From Brevundimonas sp. SGAir0440 (GTDB taxonomy: Bacteria; Pseudomonadota; Alphaproteobacteria; Caulobacterales; Caulobacteraceae): a stretch of 64,000 nucleotides of DNA. A program made the translations under genes and the position numbers. This document shows positions 24,389 through 32,659 of this stretch, piece after piece. Location: the NCBI RefSeq assembly GCF_005484585.1, contig NZ_CP039435.1, positions 2,418,001 through 2,482,000 on the forward strand, written 5' to 3'. How positions within the stretch are numbered: the first letter of the stretch is position 1; the number at the start of each line of letters is the position of its first letter. The notes beneath the pieces are model-generated. The model was not told the DNA's origin. It made no database searches and saw only the letters and a list, made by a program, of their open reading frames with translations.

Positions 24389-24415
24389 GCCGCGCGCCCC
24401 CAAAGGGCGCGCGGC
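24389..24415 (-). terminator. Rho-independent terminator after parB
   Basis: GCCGCGCGCCC (24389-24399) and GGGCGCGCGGC (24405-24415) form a perfect 11-base-pair stem with a 5-base loop. On the minus strand the stem is followed by a T5 run (complement of AAAAA at 24384-24388), placing it 23 bases beyond the parB stop. T-residues also follow on the + strand, so it may work in both directions. Confidence 0.85.
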
Positions 24416-24437
24416 GAGTTTTTCGTCCCGGACGGCG

Positions 24438-26447
24438 CTATTCGGCGGCGAACGAATAGGCGTCGTCATCGCGGAACGTTTCGGCACCCGGCTCTTCCGG
24501 CTCTGCCGCGTCCGACACCGTCCGCAGCGGAACCGGCAGCCACCCCTTACCGTCGACCAGCCGTTCGGCGGCCTCAGCCATGTCCGCCTTCTTGAACCCG
24601 GCGATCCGCGCAGCCTCTTGGGCGCCCGCCGCCTCCGTCACCGCCTCAAGCACCTTGGGTTTGGCGACGCGGCTGAAGTAGCTGGCCGCTGTCGCCGTCC
24701 ACGTCCCGGCCATGTCGAGCCCGACCGCCGTCGCCAGCGTCTCGGCCTGCGCCAAGGCGCCGGGCCTGCGGTCGTGCGGATCGCGCACGGCGTAGAGGCC
24801 GACCCCCGCGCAGCAGGCCATCAGGTCCAGTTGGTCCGACGGCGCCAGACCGGCCACCACGCCCCAGAGGTCTTCCGGACGCTCGGGAAGGCGCGCGCCC
24901 CACGCCTCGCACCGGTCGCGGACGCGCCGACCGGCGGGGCCGTCGTCCACCCCCGGCGCCAGCCGCTCCAGTCCGGTGGCCGTCAGCCGAAGCTGCAACG
25001 GCGTCCAGACGCCGTAGCCCGGATAAAAGACCTGCAGGACGAGGGCGTGGACCACGGTCGCCAAGGCCGCGTTGACGTCGGCCTGCACCGCATCGCGCAA
25101 GCCCATGGTCTTGTGCGCCGTCAGATCGATCAGCAGACGATCCGACAAGGCCGAAGGCGTCTCGCCTTCGGGCGCGTCCGCGCCTGCCTGCGTCCCATCC
25201 TCGGCATCGTCGTCCGCCGCCCCTTCCTCCGGCCACGGCGACGGCGGATCGGCGGGCACGTCCTCGGCCCGGACCAGACCGCGCTCGAAGCGGGCGAGGC
25301 CGTCGTGGCCGAGCATCACCATGACCCCGGCGCGCGCCCTGGCCTCGGGCGCATAGGCGAAGTCCGGGCCGAAGGCCTGCAAGGCCTTGTCGATCTCCTC
25401 CAGCCGCGCGTCCGCCTCGGGCGACAGGCCGTCGTCGCCCGCCTCCGAAACGATGCCGTCGTACTCCTCGGACAGGGCCGCGATCTCGGCGGCGTCCGCC
25501 TCCGACCGCTCGACGGCGACCGGATAGACCCGCCCGAACGCGGACAGGTCGGGATACTCCAGCCCCGCCTCGGCCCACTTCCAGCCTTCCCGCTCGCGCG
25601 CCTCGTCGGCCAAGCCGGTCAGCTTGTCGGCTACCAGCCGATCTAGCAGGACCACGTCCTCCAGCCAGCCTCCGCCGTCCTCGGTGAACAAATCCCGGAG
25701 GATTCCGCCGCCCGCTTCGACGTAGGCCTCGACGCCGACGAAGCGGACGCGCCGGTCGCCCACCGCCACCTTGGCCTCGGTCATGGCCCGACGAATGGCG
25801 TGGACGGGACGGTATTCGCCCAACTGCTCGAACACCTGCCGCTGCCGGTCCTCATCCGCGCTCACGCAGAAGGCCATCAACTGGTCCAAGGCCAGCGCCC
25901 CGTCCCGATAGGCCGCCATCAGTTCGGGCGCGGCCGCGCCCAGCCGGAGCCGCTGGCGCACCACATGAGCCGACACGCCGAACCGGGCGCCGATCTCCTC
26001 GGGGCCATACCCCTTTTCGACCGCCAGCCGCTGGAAGGCCTCGAACTGATCGGCGGGATGCATGGCCTCGCGGGTCATGTTCTCGTCGAGGCTGATCTCA
26101 TGAGCGTCGTTCTCGGCGTCCACGATGCAGCGCACCGGGTGAGTCCGCTTGATCGCCTTGCGCTTGGCCAGCAGTCGAAGCCCCTGACGGCGGCCCTCGC
26201 CGATGGTGACGAGGTAGTTCCCGGTCGGGGCGCCCTCCCCGTCCCGCTCGATATCGACCACAGGCGGCTGCAACACCCCTTTGGCCTTGATGGAGGCCGC
26301 GAAGGCCTCGATGGTCGCCGGGCTGTGCGGGGTCTTCCTCGCATTCTTCGGCGAGGCCTTGAGCCGGTTCAGCGGCACGATCACCTCCGCGCCGTGCTGC
26401 GGCGCGGTCGCTTCGGTCGGGACGGTTTGGGTGGATTGAGCAGTCAT
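24438..26447 (-). CDS. parB: Large ParB/RepB-type partition protein
   Basis: This 669-residue protein starts at an ATG at 26447 with AAGGAGG upstream. Residues about 20-110 form the ParB nuclease-like N-terminal domain: VPLNRLKASPKNARK, IKAKGVLQPPVV, and the GEGRRQGLRLLAKR box. ENMTREAMHPADQFEAF and a helix-turn-helix (YGPEEIGARFGVSAHVVRQRL) follow. The remaining 450 residues are a long C-terminal extension with an acidic linker near residue 440, found in ICE and plasmid ParB-like proteins. No parA gene is adjacent in this window. Roles in element maintenance or regulation are likely. Confidence 0.88.
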   Translation of the reverse strand: MTAQSTQTVPTEATAPQHGAEVIVPLNRLKASPKNARKTPHSPATIEAFAASIKAKGVLQPPVVDIERDGEGAPTGNYLVTIGEGRRQGLRLLAKRKAIKRTHPVRCIVDAENDAHEISLDENMTREAMHPADQFEAFQRLAVEKGYGPEEIGARFGVSAHVVRQRLRLGAAAPELMAAYRDGALALDQLMAFCVSADEDRQRQVFEQLGEYRPVHAIRRAMTEAKVAVGDRRVRFVGVEAYVEAGGGILRDLFTEDGGGWLEDVVLLDRLVADKLTGLADEAREREGWKWAEAGLEYPDLSAFGRVYPVAVERSEADAAEIAALSEEYDGIVSEAGDDGLSPEADARLEEIDKALQAFGPDFAYAPEARARAGVMVMLGHDGLARFERGLVRAEDVPADPPSPWPEEGAADDDAEDGTQAGADAPEGETPSALSDRLLIDLTAHKTMGLRDAVQADVNAALATVVHALVLQVFYPGYGVWTPLQLRLTATGLERLAPGVDDGPAGRRVRDRCEAWGARLPERPEDLWGVVAGLAPSDQLDLMACCAGVGLYAVRDPHDRRPGALAQAETLATAVGLDMAGTWTATAASYFSRVAKPKVLEAVTEAAGAQEAARIAGFKKADMAEAAERLVDGKGWLPVPLRTVSDAAEPEEPGAETFRDDDAYSFAAE

Positions 26448-26460
26448 GTCTGCCTCCTTT

Positions 26461-26506
26461 GGGCAAGGGTTGCAGGCACGCGAACTGCGCGCCTGAAACC
26501 CTGCCC
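26461..26506 (-). promoter_or_regulatory. Long imperfect hairpin just upstream of the parB ribosome-binding site
   Basis: Three paired blocks are nested: GGGCA (26461-26465) with TGCCC (26502-26506), GGGTT (26467-26471) with AACCC (26497-26501), and CAGGC (26473-26477) with GCCTG (26491-26495). One bulged base and one mismatch interrupt the stem, and the loop is 13 bases. It begins 13 bases from the parB start codon, next to the AAGGAGG. It may be an operator bound by ParB or an RNA hairpin controlling translation. Confidence 0.5.
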
Positions 26507-26683
26507 GTCGGCGAGACCGGGGTAGCAAGGGCCAGGGCGGACCGGCCGGAGGGGGATCGCCCGACCTGCACAAGCCTGACCCTGATGATTGTCATGACGC
26601 CCGTCGCTAGCGCGGAAGGTCGGGGAGACCGGCCGGTCCGGCGGCGAAGCCGCTTCACCCTGGCCCGCGCGAGGGCGGAGCCC

Positions 26684-27661
26684 TTAGCCCTGGTGCGAGG
26701 CGCGCCAGGCGTCCTTCTGACGCGGCGTCGCGGGCTTCAGCTTGAGGAAGACGATTTGACCGGGCCTCGCGTCGCCCCAGCTGACGTAGATCCGGCTGCT
26801 CCGGTCCGGCCCCACCACATCGATCATATGGGGTCGAAGCCCCCTCGGGTCAGGCGGCGTCGGCGCCCCCTCGTCGAGGTGGAACTTCAATCCCAGCCCT
26901 TGCAGGCGGAAGATGACCGCGACCAGCCGACCCTGATCCTCGTCGATGACCGGAAGGGTCGAGACGGCCGAGCGGCCGAGGGACGCCTCGTGCGCGTCCG
27001 GATCCGTCGGCACCTCCAGACGCATGAGGCTTCGGGGCGAAGTCGCCGTCAGGGCGTCGGCGATGTTCGCCATCGGCGGCGGATAGTCGCGGAATCGGTA
27101 GGGCCCGACCTTGAAGTCCATGCCCGTCGCATAGAGACCGGCCAGGGTCTTCATCGCCCAGAGTTCGAGCGCCTCGCCGGAGATGAGGGTCGAAAACCGC
27201 TTGCGCGACAGGGACGCCTTTGTGGCGTGCATCTGCGCGGCCTCCAGAGCCAGGAACGCCCGCTGCGCATGGGCGTCCAGGGGCGACAGCGCGGAGTTAT
27301 GGCGCTGACACAGGATCTTGGATGTCAGGGCGTCGGCGGACGTCGCCATGACCGGCTCCGCCTGCCACGGCATGCCCCTGACCTTGAGGCCCGGCCGGCT
27401 GATCAGGCCCCGGCTGATGTAGTGCTCCCGGCTGATGGTGCGTGAGCAGTCGCATGACCGGTTGAGATAGCATCTGGGGTGGGCATAGCCGGTGGCCGGC
27501 GGCGTCGGATGGATCGGACCGAGCTTCAGAAGGGGCCGCCCGTCGGGGCTCAGACAACAGTCGCCGAACGGCTTCCCGCTTTCGCAGGGACAGCGGTCGC
27601 CGCGCGTCCAGGGGAAATCCCATTGATCCTGGGGCGGAACGACCCAACGCCGGGACGCCAT
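26684..27661 (-). CDS. SEC-C motif / HNH-like protein
   Basis: This 325-residue protein has a SEC-C zinc motif near its N-terminus (CPCESGKPFGDCC, Cys24, 26, 35 and 36). A treble-clef region follows at about residues 60-130 (CDCSRTISREHYISRGLI, then KILCQRHNSALSPLDAHA) that resembles an HNH-type site in Cys, Glu-His and Cys-x2-His-Asn spacing. The rest (about 140-325) is unrecognised alpha/beta sequence. The ATG overlaps the stop of the ApeA-like HEPN gene by one base, so the two are translationally coupled. A nuclease or nucleic-acid-binding partner role is inference. Confidence 0.7.
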   Translation of the reverse strand: MASRRWVVPPQDQWDFPWTRGDRCPCESGKPFGDCCLSPDGRPLLKLGPIHPTPPATGYAHPRCYLNRSCDCSRTISREHYISRGLISRPGLKVRGMPWQAEPVMATSADALTSKILCQRHNSALSPLDAHAQRAFLALEAAQMHATKASLSRKRFSTLISGEALELWAMKTLAGLYATGMDFKVGPYRFRDYPPPMANIADALTATSPRSLMRLEVPTDPDAHEASLGRSAVSTLPVIDEDQGRLVAVIFRLQGLGLKFHLDEGAPTPPDPRGLRPHMIDVVGPDRSSRIYVSWGDARPGQIVFLKLKPATPRQKDAWRASHQG

Positions 27662-28953
27662 CAGACCTCCGGCGGCGGATAGGTCGTCAGATGATAGCCG
27701 CCGATCCAGCCGATCCGCTGGCCGTCATAAGCGATCATCGCGAACACGATCCGGGCGATGAACTCCCGGACGAACTGCACGTGAGGCCAAAGGCCCGATC
27801 CTGTCGAGGATCGCGGCTCGTCGGCGCGATAGTGGCCGCGGTGCACGATCTCGTTTCGGACGTTCACCGCACGATCCAGCGCCTCAAGATTGAGATCGGC
27901 GACCGGGACATTCCACTGCTTCATAAGCAGTCTGACCTTGTCTTTCAGCGGCCGGCGATTCAGGTCCGCCATCTTGCCCGGCAGGGCCGTCAACAGCGCT
28001 TCAAGGTCAGGATCGCCTTGAGCGGCCGGCGCCGCCGCCCGCATCGCGGTCGGGAGCCGTTTGAACCGCGCCGGCGAGAGAAAATGGCTCTGGCGAGACG
28101 TCAGGTTGGCGTGGCTCAGGTTCTCGAGAACGGTCATGGCCTGAACCAGCCGCATCTCCGTGTACCCCGCGGCCATCACATACCACTCGAGGGCGAACAT
28201 CAGCTGCTCGACCTTGAATACTGGTTCAAACCAGGCGTCGACGGCCGCGCGGACGAAGGGCTGCTGGTTGAGGAAATGGATGACGGGCTGATGGGTGTCG
28301 CCCCCGCCGGCCTGCTCGAGGACTTCGAGCGCCCACTCCGTGCCGCTCGCGTATTCCAGGGTCGGGCCCTTGAGGTTCCGACCGGCCGCGAAGCTCGTCA
28401 TGAGCCTGAGATACTCCAGCAGCCGTCCCGCCTCCGTCCGCCAGGCCGGCAGGTCTGCGACAGCGGACGGCGCGACCAGGGTTATGAATCCCGAGATCGT
28501 GTCATCGACGGACTTGGACGAGCCGCCGCCGACATAGATCGTTCCGAGGGCCGTCTCGACCTGATACCGGCCGAAGCCCCGAAACCCCCGCAGCCCCATG
28601 CGCAGGAACGGCTCTTCATCCGTGCGCGCGGCTGTCAGGGTCGCCAGTTGGGCCTGCCCCTTCAAGGCGAGATAAGACCCCTCCTGATCGTCATGGACTG
28701 GCGCGTTGAGGTGCAGATGATCCGTCGTCAGCGTCACCTCGCCCGACTGCGCGACGAGGCTGAAGTAGGACACCCTCTCACCGGGGTCGTCGAGGCCGCG
28801 CAGCCAGGCGGTCGCCCTGCTGAAGGGCAGTTCCTCGAAGTCGAAGACGAGCGATCCGGACGGGGTCAGGGTGAGTTTGAACGCCACATCATGATGGTCA
28901 CCGCCCCTTGAGAGGCGGCCCGAGAACGCCTGCGGCTTCCGGAAATCCAGCAT
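27661..28953 (-). CDS. ApeA-like HEPN protein
   Basis: This 430-residue protein is read from the ATG at 28953; the frame stays open to 29166 but the added residues look non-coding. The N-terminal half is strand-rich (SGRLSRGGDHHDVAFKLTL, SLVFDFEELP), similar in layout to the N-terminal domain of ApeA-type proteins. The C-terminal half is helical and carries AVNVRNEIVHRGHY with R366 and H371, the R-x4-H HEPN ribonuclease signature. It forms an operon with the SEC-C/HNH-like gene. ApeA proteins give phage-triggered abortive infection, but this two-gene form is not one I recognise. Confidence 0.72.
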   Translation of the reverse strand: MLDFRKPQAFSGRLSRGGDHHDVAFKLTLTPSGSLVFDFEELPFSRATAWLRGLDDPGERVSYFSLVAQSGEVTLTTDHLHLNAPVHDDQEGSYLALKGQAQLATLTAARTDEEPFLRMGLRGFRGFGRYQVETALGTIYVGGGSSKSVDDTISGFITLVAPSAVADLPAWRTEAGRLLEYLRLMTSFAAGRNLKGPTLEYASGTEWALEVLEQAGGGDTHQPVIHFLNQQPFVRAAVDAWFEPVFKVEQLMFALEWYVMAAGYTEMRLVQAMTVLENLSHANLTSRQSHFLSPARFKRLPTAMRAAAPAAQGDPDLEALLTALPGKMADLNRRPLKDKVRLLMKQWNVPVADLNLEALDRAVNVRNEIVHRGHYRADEPRSSTGSGLWPHVQFVREFIARIVFAMIAYDGQRIGWIGGYHLTTYPPPEV

Positions 28954-29247
28954 GAGACGACGGTAGTCGTTTCGGACGCCTGCCGAAACCGATGAGCTCT
29001 GTCCCAAAGACGCAGAGCCAAATCCTCGACCATTCGATCCGGCGCAGGTGGACGGACCAACAGCAGCGCTTGCTTTTCCGCGGCGTCGGCGTAGCCTTCC
29101 TTCAACGCCGTCAACGTCGGCGTGGCCGCTGCCCTGGCGAAGGACCCTTGGTCCAACGAGACGCACCCCACCCTTTCACGACCGCATCCTCCTGTCGGCC
29201 GCGAGAGACGAGCAGCAGTTTCGACTTGGCCGAGAGAGAAGGATCAA
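28954..29247. other. Divergent intergenic region
   Basis: These 294 bases separate the ApeA-like operon from the gene at 29248 and should hold both promoters. A short hairpin GCTCTG/CAGAGC lies near 28994-29016. A minus-strand frame between 28978 and 29171 has some coding character (a MVEDLALRLWDRAHRFRQA segment) but no start signals, and it could be an extended N-terminus or a gene remnant. I see no clear promoter. Confidence 0.35.
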
Positions 29248-30399
29248 ATGTACTCCACCCTCGACGGCGCGAAGGCTCGCGCCAAAGAGCTCAAGCGGTT
29301 GTTCGACGACAGCGGCTTTCATGTTCCGCTGCACCGGTGTCAGACCGCGGTTGCGAACGCCGGCGGATTTCAGGACTGGCATGACCTCCAAGCCAATCTC
29401 CGGACCGGCAGTCGCCCGCAAGACGGCGACGCCTACCGCAGACGACTTCTGGCGGCGCTGCCGCCAGCCTGTCGCGGTCCGCTCGCTGAAGCCTGGAGCC
29501 CCGACCCGGACGCCGAGGATCCTCCCGGCGACGGCATACCGCCGAACTTCTTCCGGGACGTCATGCCGTATGTGTTCGCGACCGAGGTTCTGCACCGCAC
29601 CAAGACACCGCTGATCCGCCCGGGCTCCGGCGCCGGCCAAAGGCTGCGGCAGGCCATGGTCTGCGGCGTGCTCATGAACATCCACGGCGGGCACCAGCGG
29701 ACCCCCACTCTGGACCCTGAGACGCTGGCCTTGGACTATCCCGGCGACATCGCGTCGGTCTTTCGGAGCGAGGCCAAACATCCCCGATTTGCACGGGAGC
29801 TCGCCGTGCTCACAGAGGCGGGCGTGCTTGAAGTGATCGATGATCGCCAGCGCGGACCCGCGATCCGGGTTCTGGCGCCGGTCGGACTTCCGGACGAACT
29901 CGCCCGGCAGGCCGTCCTCGACGTGGAGTACGCCGTCCAGGTGAATGACTTCGAGTCCGACGATTACACCGACGGGCGCGTCACGCGCACGATCCACGAG
30001 GCCCTGCTCGCTCTCGGCGTCGACGACACGGTCAAGGTCGCCGAAGCCATCCGGGCCCAGCACGCGCCGGAGTACGTCACGCCGTCCGGGGCCATGCTCG
30101 AGCTTCTACGCGGCTTCGCCCTGGAGGGGCGGGTCCGGGCCTTCGCCCACGGTTATCGGATGTTCAGCGTCATTCACCGACTGAACGCCACCTTCGTGGC
30201 GGCTCAGGCGCCGGCGATGATCGGACACTATCTGGCCGCTCATCACGGGGTCTCGGACCAGGCCTGGGCCCAGTGGTTGAAGCGCCATCCAGACTGGGGC
30301 GGCCAGTTGCGTGAGGCACTGGCAGACCCCGCGCGGTTTGAGGGTTTCGTTTCCACGACCGCGGCTACGCTTGAGGCTGGCGAGAGCGAAGCCGCCTGA
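29248..30399 (+). CDS. Conserved mobile-element protein, function unknown
   Basis: This 383-residue protein starts at an ATG at 29248 after GAGAGAAGGA. The N-terminal 45 residues (KARAKELKRLFDDSG, then HRCQTAVANAGGFQDWHDL) resemble a short helical module seen at the start of several plasmid-borne proteins. The rest is mostly helical with no motif I can assign; the C-terminal region contains QAWAQWLKRHPDWGGQL. It has no signal peptide or membrane helix. It stands alone on + between two minus-strand blocks. Confidence 0.6.
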   Translation: MYSTLDGAKARAKELKRLFDDSGFHVPLHRCQTAVANAGGFQDWHDLQANLRTGSRPQDGDAYRRRLLAALPPACRGPLAEAWSPDPDAEDPPGDGIPPNFFRDVMPYVFATEVLHRTKTPLIRPGSGAGQRLRQAMVCGVLMNIHGGHQRTPTLDPETLALDYPGDIASVFRSEAKHPRFARELAVLTEAGVLEVIDDRQRGPAIRVLAPVGLPDELARQAVLDVEYAVQVNDFESDDYTDGRVTRTIHEALLALGVDDTVKVAEAIRAQHAPEYVTPSGAMLELLRGFALEGRVRAFAHGYRMFSVIHRLNATFVAAQAPAMIGHYLAAHHGVSDQAWAQWLKRHPDWGGQLREALADPARFEGFVSTTAATLEAGESEAA

Positions 30400-30410
30400 T
30401 CGATCGACAA

Positions 30411-30445
30411 AGCCTGGCCGCCGTCGACAGCGACGCGGCCAGGCT
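30411..30445 (+). terminator. Strong stem-loop between convergent genes
   Basis: AGCCTGGCCGC (30411-30421) and GCGGCCAGGCT (30435-30445) pair perfectly over 11 base pairs with a 13-base loop, 11 bases after the stop of the gene at 29248. There is no T-run, so intrinsic termination is uncertain, though position between convergent transcription units supports a termination role. The following 146 bases up to 30591 show no gene. Confidence 0.5.
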
Positions 30446-30591
30446 CGGGGGCGCTGAGCTTGCCCGGCATGCCGGCAGGTCGCTGGGCACGGAAGCCACC
30501 GGATGCGAACCCTACCAACCCTTGCCGCCGATCGCCGCCAGCTCGCTTGGCGTCTGGGGTCGGCACAACGGCGCCGAGATCCGCAGCCGCG

Positions 30592-31722
30592 TCAGGCCAC
30601 CGGCCGATCCGCGCTGACCCCCGGCGCTGGCGTCGCGGACCTCGGCGGATTCAGCCGATCCTGGACCGGCCGGTCGAACCCATACCGGAACGCCGCCGCC
30701 CCCATGAACGCCGCCGCCAGACCCGCGGCCCAGACGCCCCACCGCGTCCCGATGGCCCAATCCGATTGACCGACGGCGTCGAAGACGCCGAACCAGACGA
30801 TGCGGGTCACCTCATTGGTGAGGAACATCGCGAACGACATCAGGCCGAGGTGTTCTATCAGGCGCGACGGGCGCACCATGGGCAAGGCTCCGGCCGCCCA
30901 GATGATGAGGGTCATCAGAAGAAGGGAGGCCAAGCCGAAGGGCCCCGCCGACTGCAGGAGCGCCAGTGCGCCGAAGGCGCCGAGCCCAAGGACTGCCGCA
31001 ACGGACGGGCGCACGTAGACGCGCGCACCGACCACGGCGGCGGCCACGCCCAGCAGGAAGAGCGGAATGGCGCGGAGGAACCCGAACCGCAGCGGCAGGC
31101 GATAGACCGGATCGCCCAGCCAGACGCGGCTGGCGACGTCGGCGGCGAAAAGCAGGGCGATCGCGACCGCGGCCGTGGCCCAGGGCCGGCCCCAGAGCGC
31201 TCGGCAGACCCATGGCAGGAGCAGATAGCAGCCGATCAGAGCCGACAGCGTCCAGGTCGGCGCGTTCCAGCCGACACCGCCCGGCACGCCATAGGCCTGC
31301 ACGAGCAAGGCCTGGGCGGGCAGCTGGCTCCAGTCGAACCATTGGGTATTGCTCGGTCGGACCCCGGCCAACGCGGCGGCCGCGACGAGGGCCGCGAAAC
31401 CGGCGATCACGGCCAGATGGGCCGGGAACACGCGCAGCAGCCGCTGCCGGGCGTAGGTCCTGACGTCCATCCCGCCCGAGGCAAGGCGCTCGCCGTAGAT
31501 CCGGGCCAGCACATAGCCGGAGTCGATGATGAAGAAGTCGGTGAGCAGGAACCCCCGGTCGAACACCGGATGGATCTGTCCGAGCGGCAGCGGGGCCGCT
31601 TCCCGGAAGTGGTAGAGGATGATCAGCGATCCGGCGGCGAACCGCAGCACGTCCAGCCAGCCGCCGCGTGCGATGCGCGCGGGGCGGCGGGCCTGACCTT
31701 CCACACCGGAGCTGATCGTCAT
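30592..31722 (-). CDS. Acyltransferase 3 family membrane protein
   Basis: This 376-residue protein starts at an ATG at 31722. It has about ten hydrophobic helices and the acyltransferase-3 pattern: WLDVLRFAAGSLIILYHF with the catalytic-type His near residue 38, FFIIDSGYVLARIY, TYARQRLLRVFPAHLA, and APTWTLSALIGCYLLLPW. Such enzymes O-acylate sugars or lipids in the envelope. It is the last gene of the long metal-resistance block and overlaps the preceding membrane protein gene by 4 bases. The link with metal resistance is unexplained; envelope modification is possible. Confidence 0.82.
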   Translation of the reverse strand: MTISSGVEGQARRPARIARGGWLDVLRFAAGSLIILYHFREAAPLPLGQIHPVFDRGFLLTDFFIIDSGYVLARIYGERLASGGMDVRTYARQRLLRVFPAHLAVIAGFAALVAAAALAGVRPSNTQWFDWSQLPAQALLVQAYGVPGGVGWNAPTWTLSALIGCYLLLPWVCRALWGRPWATAAVAIALLFAADVASRVWLGDPVYRLPLRFGFLRAIPLFLLGVAAAVVGARVYVRPSVAAVLGLGAFGALALLQSAGPFGLASLLLMTLIIWAAGALPMVRPSRLIEHLGLMSFAMFLTNEVTRIVWFGVFDAVGQSDWAIGTRWGVWAAGLAAAFMGAAAFRYGFDRPVQDRLNPPRSATPAPGVSADRPVA

Positions 31723-32129
31723 TCGCGCTTCCCTGTGGCGGCGGGGCGTTCGTTGGCGTGCGGATGGTAGTGCACGTCCGCCCGCACCCCGTACAGGATG
31801 AGGGTTCCGGCGACGCAGAGCACGCCGAGCCCGCCGGCGATCATCAACCCCGCCCGGTCGCGGGGACCGAACACCAGACAGCCGCCCGTCACCAGGCTCA
31901 TCATCACGCCGTAGCCGATGTAGAGCGGCGTGCCGTAGGCGCCGAGCAGGGAGAAGGCCATGCACAGGACGAAGAAGGCCGCGACCAGGCTGGCGCCGAC
32001 GGCGATCACGACATCGAGCACCGGCCGGGGTTTCGACGGCGGGCGCGGGCTCGAGCCGGGGCGGCCCTTGCAGCGCCCTTCGCGCCAGCGGATGCTGCGG
32101 CTGCGGACCGTGAAGCGCTTGCCGGCCAT
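31719..32129 (-). CDS. Small membrane protein, unknown function
   Basis: This 136-residue protein has a basic N-terminus (residues 1-37, many Arg) and three hydrophobic segments at about 39-63, 68-85 and 93-113, then a His-containing tail (VHYHPHANE). It lies between the DUF305 and acyltransferase genes with overlap or 4-base spacing, so it is part of the same transcript. No family is recognised. Confidence 0.6.
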   Translation of the reverse strand: MAGKRFTVRSRSIRWREGRCKGRPGSSPRPPSKPRPVLDVVIAVGASLVAAFFVLCMAFSLLGAYGTPLYIGYGVMMSLVTGGCLVFGPRDRAGLMIAGGLGVLCVAGTLILYGVRADVHYHPHANERPAATGKRE

Positions 32130-32133
32130 GAGG

Positions 32134-32577
32134 TCAGGGCCGTGCAGGTTCGACCGGCGCGTCTTCGTGCCGCGCCAGCATGATCCGCATCCGCAGGATT
32201 TCGGCTTCCTGGGCGCGGATGATCTCCTGCGCGAGGCCGCGCACGTCGTCCGCCTCGCCCTCCTCCACGGCGATCCTGGCCATGGCGATTGCGCCCTCGT
32301 GGTGGGCGATCATGCCGCGCAAGAAGTCGATGTCGGCATCGCCGGAGTAGTCGATGTTCATCGCCTGGTGCATGCGGTCAGCGGCCTCCCGGTAGGCGCG
32401 CGTCGACGGCGTATCCGAGGGCGCGTCGTCGTGACCGGCGTGCGCATCGATCGCTCGCGCCTCGACCGGCGGCGGGGCCGAGGCGTCGGGGGCGCCTCGA
32501 CGGGACAGAATGCCGAAGGCGAAGGCGGCGACGGCGAGGAAGACCGCGATCACCGAGATCCAACCGGTGCGCTTCAT
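32134..32577 (-). CDS. DUF305 family periplasmic protein
   Basis: This 147-residue protein has an N-terminal membrane anchor or signal (residues 5-24). The DUF305 domain has the usual MHQAMNIDYSGDADIDFLRGMIAHHEGAIAMA stretch (described here by its two parts HQAMN and MIAHHEGAIAMA) and a His-rich linker (AHAGHDD). DUF305 proteins are ferritin-like in fold and often accompany copper or other metal-resistance genes. It sits within the czc block and may bind metal in the periplasm. Confidence 0.8.
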   Translation of the reverse strand: MKRTGWISVIAVFLAVAAFAFGILSRRGAPDASAPPPVEARAIDAHAGHDDAPSDTPSTRAYREAADRMHQAMNIDYSGDADIDFLRGMIAHHEGAIAMARIAVEEGEADDVRGLAQEIIRAQEAEILRMRIMLARHEDAPVEPARP

Positions 32578-32659
32578 GGCGTTTTCCTTTGAGTTTGAAA
32601 AAGGGTCCGGCTCTCGTCGCCCGTCATGGCGGCGGACCGGGCTGGGTCGTCGCTTCGGG

